From: an uncultured Acidobacteriia bacterium
Lineage (GTDB): Bacteria; Acidobacteriota; Terriglobia; Bryobacterales; Bryobacteraceae
Assembly (NCBI GenBank): GCA_903909435.1
Contig: CAIVVT010000159.1
Span: 1-37,847 of the forward strand
Direction: 5' to 3'
DNA: 37,847 nucleotides
Of this stretch, positions 1 through 6,801 are shown piece by piece; within the stretch, counting starts at the first letter, position 1, and each line of letters opens with the position of its first letter. The position numbers and the translations under genes are program-made. The notes beneath the pieces were generated by a model, which was not told the DNA's origin, ran no database searches, and worked only from the letters and a program-made list of their open reading frames with translations.

Positions 1-80
1 ACTGATACAAGGAGTGAGCTTATCAGAATCCAGACGGGACCGGAGTAAACTCCGGGCGGTGGATTTGGCCAGCCGTCCAA

Positions 81-121
81 GGCGATACGATCGCCCGGCG
101 CACGATGTTTCTGATCGTGCG
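81..121. repeat. Two adjacent hairpins downstream of the hybrid kinase gene
   Basis: Two perfect inverted repeats stand side by side. The first is GGCGAT, spacer acg, ATCGCC (81-95). The second is CGCACGAT, a 7-base loop, ATCGTGCG (99-121). They lie 33 to 73 bases beyond the stop of the minus-strand kinase gene, so they could end or stabilise its transcript. Neither is followed by a T-run on the minus strand, so a simple intrinsic terminator is not supported. No gene is visible in 1-153. Confidence 0.4.
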
Positions 122-153
122 AGTCCGGCCGCAGGATGCGACAGGTGCCGGCC

Positions 154-3100
154 TCAGGCGGATGTCCCGCTTCTCAACGCGTTGGACAAGGTGTCGTATT
201 CGTATTCGAGTCCAAGCCTGTGGAGGTATGCGGCCGCCGCCGGATCGTGTGTGGCCGCTTTGGCTATGAGGATGTCCAACTGCGCGGAATCTCCGTCCAG
301 GACCGCCGCCAACAGGCTCGCCCGCAGATCGCCGGGAAGATGGGCCACGGTGGCGCAGGGTTCCTCCTGCGTCCTGTTCAATTCGGAGGCACCACCGATC
401 GGGGTCTGGTCATCCGCACCAGAGACGTCCGCCTGGGGAGCCAACGGACCCAGCATCTCCCGGACCCTGCGGGCCAGTTCCTCGGGCGTAAAGGGCTTGT
501 GCAGGTACCTCAACCCGTCGTTCGGCAACACGCCTTCGTCAGATTCGTCTCCGAGGTAGCCCGACATCAGCAACACCGGCATCCGGGGAGACCGCCGGCT
601 CAGCCGGAGGGCCAGTTCTTTGCCTCCCAATCCAGGCATCACGACATCGGAAAGCACCAGGTCAATCTGACCGTCATGGCTATCCAGCAGCCTCAGCGCC
701 TCATTGCCATCCGTGGCCTCCACGACCGTGTAACCGTAGGACTGCAGTACGCTGACTGCAAAGCGTCGGACCTCGTCCTGGTCTTCCACCACAAGCAAGG
801 TTTCGAATCCCCTGAAACCGCCCCGTTGTAGTGGGGCCAGTTCACGGGACGCCTCTTCAGCACCGGTCTTTAGAGGCAGGCCAATCGAGAATGTCGCACC
901 CCGCCCCGGTTCGCTCTCGACCTTGATCCATCCACCGCACTGATGAACAATCCCGTAGACGGTCGATAGACCCAGCCCCGTCCCTTTGCCCAGTCCCTTC
1001 GTCGTAAAGAAGGGCTCGAACAGCCGTCGTCGCACAGTCTCATCCATCCCGTGGCCGGTGTCTGAAACCGCGAGAACCATGTAGCTGCCAGGGGCGGCTC
1101 CGGGGTATTCAGGAGTATCTTTGTGCTCAATGTCAGCAGTCGTAGTCCTGAAGCTGAGCCGCCCGCCATCCGGCATGGCGTCGCGCGCGTTGACTGCTAG
1201 ATTCAACAGCACCTGATGCAGTTGATCGGGGTCCGCCATGACTGGGCCCGGGTCAGGACAGCAGTCCAGAACCAGCTCAACGTCCTCCCCAATCAATCGC
1301 TTGAGGAATTTCTGGTTCTCCAGCACCAGGCGGTTCAGGTCCACCAGTTCAGACACAGTCACGTGCTTCCGGCTGAAAGCCAGAAGTTGCTTCGTCAACG
1401 CAGCGGCCTTCTCTCCCGCCAGGTTGATCTCGCTGAGATACTCCCAGCGCTGGTCGCCGGGCTGAAGCTCGTTCAGCATGAGGCGGCTGTAGCCGTTCAT
1501 CACCGACAGCAGATTGTTGAAGTCGTGAGCCACGCCACCCGCCAGCCGCCCGATCGACTCCATTCTTTGCGCCTGGTTGAACTGGGCTTGCAGTTGTTCC
1601 CGCTCTTCCGTCGCACGCGTGGCCGCCGTAATGTCGCGGTTGAGCCCCACGATCCGCAGGGCGCGGCCGTTCGCGTCCCGCACAACGTGAGCATCCGACT
1701 TGATATGCCGCACAGTACCATCCGGAAGTACGATCCGGAACTCCACATCGAGTTGGCGCTCTCCCCTGAGCGAGGCTTCAATCGCTTCGTGCGCCATGGC
1801 CTTGTCTTCCGGGTGCAGGGCCCTGCGCCAAGCCTCATAACAGCTGGTGAACTCATCCCTCGATACACCGTAAAACTCGAACATCCGGTCATCCCAGGAC
1901 AACGTGTCGGACTGAATGTCCCACTCCCAAATTCCCGCACCCGCAGCCGAGACGGCGAGTTGAATGCGCAGATTCGCTTGCTCCAGCTTTGCCTCAACCC
2001 GCTTGCGCTCGGAGATGTCGCGCATGATCGCAAGGCGGTCGCCGTTGGGAAGTCGCCTGGTATTCGCTTCGAACGTCAGAATCGATCCGTTCTTTCTGAC
2101 GAATCGCCACTCTGACAGGACGGGCTTTCCCTCGGACAACTCCAACTCCGCGCGATAGCAGGCAATCCGTGGCTGATCTTCTGGCGCGATCAAGTCCCAG
2201 ACGCGCATGCCCAGCAGTTCCTGCCGGCTGTATCCGGTCATGTCGCAGAAAGCGGAATTCACCGCGGAATAACGGGCGTCCTCACCTGAGATCGCGACGC
2301 CATCGGACGCCTGCTCGATCAGCGACCGGTAGCGCTCCTCATATACTCTCAAAGCTTCCTGCGCGGCCTTCTTCCTGGTGGTATTGCGCACCACGCTGAT
2401 CAGGACGTGTGCCCCTCCGAGGGTTGCGCTCTTGGAACTCACTTCCACGGGGAAAATACTGCCGTCCTTGCGTACGTGCTCGGATTCGAACAGGAGTCCC
2501 TCGAAATCGGCTCGCGCCATCTGTTCATCGATCAGTCTGGGGCTGTGGTGTGAACGCAGTTTGTAAATGGTCAATGCCAGCAACTCATCTTTGCTGTAGC
2601 CGTAGGCGCCCACCGCCGCCTGATTGGCTCCCAGGATTCGTCCATCCTCCCGCCGCACGATCAGCAGGATGTCCCGGCTCTGATCCCAAAATGACTCGAA
2701 CAGGTGCGAAGTCTCCTCGGACTGCTTGCGTTCGGTGATGTCTTCGACGAACCCTTCGTAGTAATGCACCCTGCCACCGGATTCGTGCACGATCCGGCTG
2801 CTGAGCGAGGCCCAAAGCGGCGTTCCGTCCTTCCGCTTCAACCTGCATTCGAAGCCGTGGATCGTTCCAAGTTCTTGCAGACGAGTATTGAACTTGGAGC
2901 GCTCAGCCGGTTCCAGCCAGACCTGCGTGCCCGTATCGGTGCATTCGGCTACAAATTCCTGGGCCGACTCGAAACCCAACATCTCCGCAAGGGCGCGGTT
3001 GGCTAGCAGAACCCTGCCCTCCGGCGTGGCGCGGTAGAAGCCGTCCGGCGCCCGCTCGAACATCTTTCGATATTCAACTTCGGTTTCCCGTGCCCGCTTC

Positions 3101-3849
3101 TCCGCGGCATTCCGCTTGGTGATGTCCTTACCGAACACCGACACGCCTATCTTCCGGCCGTCCCGGAGAATTGGATTAAAGGCCAACTCCAAGCCCCGGC
3201 CGGCAATCAGCGGATACTCGGTCCTGAAGCTTCCTTCCGATAGTGCGCGTTCGTACAAGGATCGCCACACGGCTGCTTTCCCAGCCGGGAGGAAGTCCTC
3301 CGGGCGCATTCCCACCGCCAACCGGGTGCCGATGGTCTTTTGGGCCTCCTGTTGGAGTGCGCTGTTGAGCGCCAGTAGCCGGCAGTCGAGGTCCACGGAC
3401 CAGATCACTTCGTCCGAGCTCTCGATTAGTGCGAAGAGATTCGATTCAACGTCCTGACGCCGATTCGTGTCCCGCTGGGCATCGCTGACCTGCTGCAGCG
3501 TAACAAGGAAGCCCGCAGCCGCTCCTCCCGGGTTTCGAACCGGCGTGATGGTGTAGTTGGTTGTTTGCGCCTGACCGGTCTTGCCCCAGCCGGAGAAATC
3601 CTTCCGCAAGGGCGTGGGCGAAGAGCCTGCGCGGGCGATGAACTCACGGAGGTCCTGCGCCGCTTCCTCCCCGTCGAGTTCCCACACGGGCTTACCAGGC
3701 AGAGACTCGGGTTCGCATCCAGCAACCCGAGCAAAGGCGGCATTTGCCCAGATCAAGGTCCCGTCGAGGCCGGCCAGCGCCGCTCCAGCCTGGAGCGTGT
3801 CCAGGGCGGAGATCAGGAATGCGCAGTCGCCCAGCAAACGCTCTGGCAT
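154..3849 (-). CDS. Multi-PAS hybrid sensor histidine kinase with receiver domain
   Basis: A predicted cytoplasmic hybrid kinase of about 1231 residues with no membrane segment. Six PAS-type repeats fill roughly residues 10-750, with typical phrases such as DGTLIWANAAFARVAG and EGRVLLANRALAEMLGF. A HisKA domain of the HDFNN type follows (GGVAHDFNNLL, phospho-accepting His775), then an HATPase domain (NLAVNARDAMPDGG, DTGHGMDE, GKGTGLGLSTVYG). A receiver domain has phospho-acceptor Asp1068 in LSDVVMPG and a conserved KPF lysine. About 85 further residues form a helical tail also seen at the end of many hybrid kinases. It autophosphorylates and relays to its own receiver; signal and partner are unknown. 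An in-frame TTG at 3912 has a plausible GAGGG ribosome site and would add 21 residues; I prefer the ATG at 3849, without strong evidence. The double-palindrome operator at 3954-4005 lies upstream and might affect this gene too. Confidence 0.93.
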   Translation of the reverse strand: MPERLLGDCAFLISALDTLQAGAALAGLDGTLIWANAAFARVAGCEPESLPGKPVWELDGEEAAQDLREFIARAGSSPTPLRKDFSGWGKTGQAQTTNYTITPVRNPGGAAAGFLVTLQQVSDAQRDTNRRQDVESNLFALIESSDEVIWSVDLDCRLLALNSALQQEAQKTIGTRLAVGMRPEDFLPAGKAAVWRSLYERALSEGSFRTEYPLIAGRGLELAFNPILRDGRKIGVSVFGKDITKRNAAEKRARETEVEYRKMFERAPDGFYRATPEGRVLLANRALAEMLGFESAQEFVAECTDTGTQVWLEPAERSKFNTRLQELGTIHGFECRLKRKDGTPLWASLSSRIVHESGGRVHYYEGFVEDITERKQSEETSHLFESFWDQSRDILLIVRREDGRILGANQAAVGAYGYSKDELLALTIYKLRSHHSPRLIDEQMARADFEGLLFESEHVRKDGSIFPVEVSSKSATLGGAHVLISVVRNTTRKKAAQEALRVYEERYRSLIEQASDGVAISGEDARYSAVNSAFCDMTGYSRQELLGMRVWDLIAPEDQPRIACYRAELELSEGKPVLSEWRFVRKNGSILTFEANTRRLPNGDRLAIMRDISERKRVEAKLEQANLRIQLAVSAAGAGIWEWDIQSDTLSWDDRMFEFYGVSRDEFTSCYEAWRRALHPEDKAMAHEAIEASLRGERQLDVEFRIVLPDGTVRHIKSDAHVVRDANGRALRIVGLNRDITAATRATEEREQLQAQFNQAQRMESIGRLAGGVAHDFNNLLSVMNGYSRLMLNELQPGDQRWEYLSEINLAGEKAAALTKQLLAFSRKHVTVSELVDLNRLVLENQKFLKRLIGEDVELVLDCCPDPGPVMADPDQLHQVLLNLAVNARDAMPDGGRLSFRTTTADIEHKDTPEYPGAAPGSYMVLAVSDTGHGMDETVRRRLFEPFFTTKGLGKGTGLGLSTVYGIVHQCGGWIKVESEPGRGATFSIGLPLKTGAEEASRELAPLQRGGFRGFETLLVVEDQDEVRRFAVSVLQSYGYTVVEATDGNEALRLLDSHDGQIDLVLSDVVMPGLGGKELALRLSRRSPRMPVLLMSGYLGDESDEGVLPNDGLRYLHKPFTPEELARRVREMLGPLAPQADVSGADDQTPIGGASELNRTQEEPCATVAHLPGDLRASLLAAVLDGDSAQLDILIAKAATHDPAAAAYLHRLGLEYEYDTLSNALRSGTSA

Positions 3850-3953
3850 CGGTATAACTCGACTCCAGTTTACCCTGAATCGTTCCGGCAAACGGGGTCT
3901 TTTGCTCGCCAACTACCCTCGTCGCCGTCGCGTTGATTCTAGCGCGTGACCTT

Positions 3954-4005
3954 GTAAGGAAAACCCTTACAATTCTCTTTGAAAAATAGGGAAATCCCCG
4001 ACAAT
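3954..4005 (+). promoter_or_regulatory. Double-palindrome operator, copy A
   Basis: The first palindrome is GTAAGGAAAACCCTTAC (3954-3970), arms GTAAGG and CCTTAC. The second is TAGGGAAATCCCCGAC (3987-4002). The two start 33 bp apart, about three helical turns. Copy B at 5076-5127 matches 41 of 52 positions without gaps, and differences are concentrated between the palindromes. A -10-like TACACT follows at 4025-4030, placing the second palindrome near -43. There is no recognisable -35, as expected of an activator-dependent promoter. The protein that binds is unknown; a dimeric activator such as a LuxR/NarL-type response regulator is inference. Confidence 0.6.
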
Positions 4006-4024
4006 CGATTTTACTGAATGGGCG

Positions 4025-4030
4025 TACACT
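4025..4030 (+). promoter_or_regulatory. Candidate -10 box downstream of operator copy A
   Basis: TACACT lies 22 bp after the second palindrome of copy A. The equivalent TATAAT lies 23 bp after copy B. A start of transcription near 4037 would give a leader of about 200 bases before the small zinc-ribbon gene at 4237, with the hairpin 4083-4117 inside it. Confidence 0.4.
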
Positions 4031-4082
4031 GCAGTTACGAAGCGTACATATGACTTTCTTTTGAGACGTCATTTGGCCTGTA

Positions 4083-4117
4083 GGGCGGCCGCCACTCCTC
4101 ACTCCCGCCGCCCTTTT
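4083..4117 (+). terminator. Hairpin with T-run and pyrimidine loop (attenuator, terminator or sRNA end)
   Basis: GGGCGGC (4083-4089) pairs perfectly with GCCGCCC (4107-4113), and TTTT follows directly (4114-4117), the form of an intrinsic terminator. The 17-base loop holds CACTCCTCACTCCC, an anti-Shine-Dalgarno-like pyrimidine stretch. It lies about 50 bases after the predicted start of the operator-A transcript. It could end a short RNA of about 80 bases, or act as an attenuator before the gene at 4237. Confidence 0.5.
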
Positions 4118-4236
4118 CAGGATGCCGGAATTGGGGTTCCCGCAGGCTGCGAAAGGAACCACTGAGGCCTGGAGCGGGGCGCTGGATTCGTCGCTTGAGA
4201 TTCCGGCGAGGCAATCGAAGGAAGCGCTCCAAACCG

Positions 4237-4413
4237 ATGGCACACTACCAGATCCAATGTCCTTATTGCGGCTCGGAAATGAGAACGCCCCTGCCGCTCT
4301 TCCGGCTCAGAGACGTCTTCTTTCTCGTCTTCGGATTCCGTCCGAACCGGTGCGGCTGCGGAGAGCGTTTCTATGTCAACCGGTTGTTTCCTTCAATTAC
4401 CCCGCGTGCTTAG
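4237..4413 (+). CDS. Small putative zinc-ribbon protein
   Basis: A 58-residue protein with two cysteine knuckles: CPYCG near residues 8-12 and CGCG near residues 37-40. The spacing suits a single zinc-ribbon fold. The segment between is hydrophobic (LRDVFFLVFGF). No catalytic residues are visible, and the function is unknown; nucleic-acid or protein binding is typical of the fold. I take the ATG at 4237 because the motif follows at once; an in-frame ATG at 4195 would add a basic stretch. The Shine-Dalgarno is weak (GAAGGA about 14 bases upstream). It is the first gene behind operator copy A and the hairpin at 4083-4117. Confidence 0.55.
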   Translation: MAHYQIQCPYCGSEMRTPLPLFRLRDVFFLVFGFRPNRCGCGERFYVNRLFPSITPRA

Positions 4414-4532
4414 TCGCATCGCGTGAGCGCTGAGACGGCGACAGTCTCGCCGCGAGTTCGTCCCGGAGCGGTGGAGTGGAATTGGGACTGGGTGGCTATC
4501 GGTGTGTTCGCGGTTTTGGAAGAAGGTGACCC

Positions 4533-4748
4533 ATGGCGTTGACAACAATTCTGATGTGGGATTTTGGCACGGTGCTTGCCGCCGTGGCGCTCGCCTTGCT
4601 CTTCGACAAGCTACGCCATGTCAAGCCTCATGTGCGGCCTTGGGAAGGCCGTGGAACTTTTAGTGCGCGGCGATCTCGACGATCGGATTTCGTTTTCGTG
4701 GCAAGCTCCGATCCACAAGTTCAGTTAGATCGGGTGGACTGGTTTTAG
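4533..4748 (+). CDS. Possible small membrane protein, unrecognised
   Basis: A 71-residue reading frame with a good ribosome site (AAGAAGGTG, 7-8 bases before the ATG) and an N-terminal hydrophobic segment over residues 8-24 (TVLAAVALALLF). After residue 35 the sequence becomes basic and low in pattern, unlike a folded domain. It may be a small membrane protein whose 3' part has drifted, or chance. I do not recognise it. It follows the zinc-ribbon gene on the same strand after a 119-base gap. Confidence 0.28.
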   Translation: MALTTILMWDFGTVLAAVALALLFDKLRHVKPHVRPWEGRGTFSARRSRRSDFVFVASSDPQVQLDRVDWF

Positions 4749-5075
4749 GTTGCTGTCTGGTTCAACTGCTACGGATTCCGCAGTTGCATTTCTGGAGTTG
4801 CCGCGGACTGCGTCGTGGCGTCGTTGGCCGGGCGTGAGCCGGTGAGAATGCCGTACGCCTCCCGGCTGCGCGAGGCACTCGACGGGTTGCCCCAGTTCAA
4901 AGCGCTGCAATGCCTCGGAGGCGGAGTCTCGGGATTATCAGCCGGGTTCGACACCTGGTTCGGGGCCGCTGCACCCTGAGGGCGGCCTGAGCTGTTAATC
5001 GTGACCAACTCTTCCGAACTACGCGCGGCGAAGCCGGGACGAAACAATCCCGAGTTGATTCAAGCGGGCGTTCGT
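4749..5075. other. Intergenic, no gene seen
   Basis: No reading frame here has a credible start, ribosome site or recognisable motif. The minus-strand frame at 4769-5047 is rich in S, P, N and R and looks like chance. The regulatory region of the PEP-CTERM gene begins at 5076. Confidence 0.5.
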
Positions 5076-5127
5076 GTCAGGGAAACCCTTACGAATTAGT
5101 TGGAAGAATAGGGAAATCCCTTACAAT
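5076..5127 (+). promoter_or_regulatory. Double-palindrome operator, copy B
   Basis: GTCAGGGAAACCCTTAC (5076-5092) and TAGGGAAATCCCTTAC (5109-5124) start exactly 33 bp apart, as in copy A at 3954. Combining both copies suggests a half-site of CCCTTAC and a full site near GTAAGGG-AAA-CCCTTAC. The second site centres near -43 and the first near -76 relative to a start predicted from the TATAAT at 5148. This is the usual geometry for an activator touching RNA polymerase. Confidence 0.65.
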
Positions 5128-5147
5128 TGAGTGGCGCGGTGTAACAG

Positions 5148-5153
5148 TATAAT
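5148..5153 (+). promoter_or_regulatory. -10 box of the PEP-CTERM gene
   Basis: A consensus TATAAT, with only a poor -35 (TTGAGT at 5127 with a 15-base spacer). The predicted start near 5160 gives a 5' leader of about 214 bases before the ATG at 5374. Together with operator copy B this is the best-defined promoter in the window. Confidence 0.6.
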
Positions 5154-5170
5154 AGACTCGCGAAGTTTGT

Positions 5171-5320
5171 ATGGGGCGTTATCCGGGCGCCTTGCGCCCC
5201 TTAGGGCGCGCGTCCCATGGACTGACGCGGCGCTCAGTTCCAGGGTTTCCTTTGTGGGATGTCACCGGATTCCATCCGCAGGGGTGCGGAATAACGAATC
5301 CCCGTCCGTAGGCAACGGGG
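5171..5320 (+). ncRNA. Multi-hairpin structured leader of the PEP-CTERM gene
   Basis: Several stems can be drawn in order. ATGGGGCG (5171-5178) pairs with CGTCCCAT (5211-5218), with one G-U. Inside it GCGCCC (5194-5199) can pair either with GGGCGC at 5185-5190 or with GGGCGC at 5204-5209, so the two hairpins exclude each other. GGACTGA pairs with TCAGTTCC (5219-5240, one bulge). GATTC/GAATC (5268-5272/5296-5300) encloses TCCGC/GCGGA (5275-5279/5286-5290). CCCCGT/ACGGGG (5300-5305/5315-5320) follows. The density of stems suggests a cis-regulatory RNA. I found no match by eye to the GEMM (c-di-GMP) core or another riboswitch I know. Confidence 0.4.
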
Positions 5321-5373
5321 CGACTTACGACCTGACTTAAGACGCGTAATTAAAGATTAAAAGGTAGTAAAGT

Positions 5374-6000
5374 ATGAAATCAAGGCTTTCTATTCTCGCA
5401 TTGCTGGTTTTGCTGATTGCGGTGGGCGCGGCCCCCGCATTCGCCGGCAGTGTGCTCTATGACAACGGTCCCTACAACGGCACCATCGACGCTTGGACCA
5501 TTGACTATGGGTACTGGGTCTCGGACTCGTTCAGCGTGGCCGGTGGGGGCACCGCGACGGGCGCCAATTTCGTCCTATGGATGGGCAACCCGGGAGATAC
5601 CTTAACCTCGGTTGACTGGGCTATCGGCTCTACACCCGGCGCCACCAATCTCGCTGCCGGCACAGCTAACGCAGCGCTGCTCACCGACCTGGGACTGAAT
5701 GGCAGAGATTATGATATGCGGTCCTATGGTATTTCATTTCCTGACGTTACCCTGGCTGCAGGCAGTACTTACTGGTTCACGCTCCAGAACGCGGTTGTAT
5801 CGGGTGGAGACATTATCTTCTGGGATCAGAACAATGGTCCCTCTCTAGGGTGGCAAAGCACGTCAGGGCCTATTGGTTCCCATGCGTTTCAGATTGCGGG
5901 TACGGCCGGCAGTCCGATTCCGGAGCCCTCGACCTTGGGGTTGTTGGGACTCGGCCTTACCGGCTTGCTGGCCTTCTTCCGCCGCAAGACCAGTCGCTAG
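5374..6000 (+). CDS. PEP-CTERM sorting domain-containing exported protein
   Basis: A 208-residue secreted protein. Residues 1-24 are a signal peptide ending AFA. The middle is a beta-rich domain with many G, T, W and N residues and no catalytic motif. The C-terminus is a full PEP-CTERM signal: IPEPSTLGLLG, a hydrophobic helix, then FFRRKTSR. In known systems such proteins are processed by an exosortase, often linked to exopolysaccharide export; no exosortase lies in this window. The start is supported by AAGGT 8 bases upstream. Expression is probably controlled by operator copy B, the TATAAT at 5148 and the structured leader. A strong terminator follows at 6029. Confidence 0.9.
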   Translation: MKSRLSILALLVLLIAVGAAPAFAGSVLYDNGPYNGTIDAWTIDYGYWVSDSFSVAGGGTATGANFVLWMGNPGDTLTSVDWAIGSTPGATNLAAGTANAALLTDLGLNGRDYDMRSYGISFPDVTLAAGSTYWFTLQNAVVSGGDIIFWDQNNGPSLGWQSTSGPIGSHAFQIAGTAGSPIPEPSTLGLLGLGLTGLLAFFRRKTSR

Positions 6001-6028
6001 CCGGCTGGTGCTTAGCGTCTGACGACAA

Positions 6029-6056
6029 AAGGACCCCGCTTCCCAGCGGGGTCCTT
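6029..6056. terminator. Bidirectional intrinsic terminator
   Basis: A perfect 12-bp stem (AAGGACCCCGCT with AGCGGGGTCCTT) closes on a TCCC loop. On the plus strand it is followed by CTGTTT; on the minus strand by TTTTGTCG. It lies between the PEP-CTERM gene (stop 6000) and the convergent gene ending at 6107, and can serve both. Confidence 0.85.
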
Positions 6057-6106
6057 CTGTTTCCTCGTCTTATCGAAATCAAGCAGTTTGAAGTCGTAGT
6101 CCCAGA

Positions 6107-6550
6107 CTACGCTTGCGCGGCCTTGGCGATTTCTGTCAACACCGGCTCGGCCAGGAACAGCACGAAACTCGCTTCGCCCGTCAAGGGGATGAAGTGATAG
6201 GTCTCGTGCACGCCCGTCGCCGGTACCGAGTTTGGACCGGAGTGGGTCGTGACGATGGCATCCGTCGCAATCCTCTGGTGATCGAGGATGGCAGTGAGCG
6301 TGACCGCGGGAATCAGGACGCTGAAGGACGTCGCGCCCGCATCGATTGTCATCCGGGTTGTAACAGTGACCAACGTTCCGATTTCGCTATTCAATGTGCG
6401 GATCTGCGAGCCGGAGAAGTGCCTGACCGGCCCGGTTCCCTCCGTGAGGTTAAGAGTTGGCTGACCGAAGAAACTGGCCGTTTCATAGTCAACTTTGGTT
6501 TTGCCGTCATGGCTTTGCAGGACGTAACGGTTCGGCTGAATGTTCGCCAT
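6107..6550 (-). CDS. Hypothetical protein
   Basis: A 147-residue protein with no signal peptide and no membrane segment. It is rich in T, V and S and probably mostly beta structure. It begins MANIQPNRYVLQSHDGKTKV and has a run of alternating hydrophobic residues in the middle (GTLVTVTTRMTIDAGATSF). I do not recognise the family and see no catalytic motif. The start is well supported: AGAGGAG lies 6 bases upstream on the minus strand. It appears to be a single gene, sharing the terminator at 6029-6056 with the convergent PEP-CTERM gene. Confidence 0.7.
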   Translation of the reverse strand: MANIQPNRYVLQSHDGKTKVDYETASFFGQPTLNLTEGTGPVRHFSGSQIRTLNSEIGTLVTVTTRMTIDAGATSFSVLIPAVTLTAILDHQRIATDAIVTTHSGPNSVPATGVHETYHFIPLTGEASFVLFLAEPVLTEIAKAAQA

Positions 6551-6801
6551 ATATGCTCCTCTGTGGTGCCTTAATCAGGGAGTTTGCTCCCGCCATGTAG
6601 TGATTTTCAGCAGAACATCGTTTCAATTGGCAGCGCGCTTAAGCATCAAAGCGGTGTTGAGTAGAGGCGTGTCGAGAACCGACTCGATGGCCTGTTCCGC
6701 ACACTCCTCGCTTGCGGTGGGTTTGGCGTGGTGAGCGCTTACACCCGGCTCAGATGGAAGCCGGTGCCTTGATTTCCAAGTCGCGGGGAATGGCGGTTGA
6801 A

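Noticed and set aside
1216..2115. 299-residue plus-strand frame opposite the hybrid kinase
   Set aside because: Antisense shadow of the well-supported kinase gene; its sequence has no domain and is rich in R, H and Q.
4769..5047. 92-residue minus-strand frame before the PEP-CTERM gene
   Set aside because: Composition rich in S, P, N, R and A without pattern; no ribosome site. It may be chance.
5160..5373. Known c-di-GMP (GEMM) riboswitch in the PEP-CTERM leader
   Set aside because: The conserved GEMM core sequences are not seen by eye. Reported only as an unclassified structured leader.
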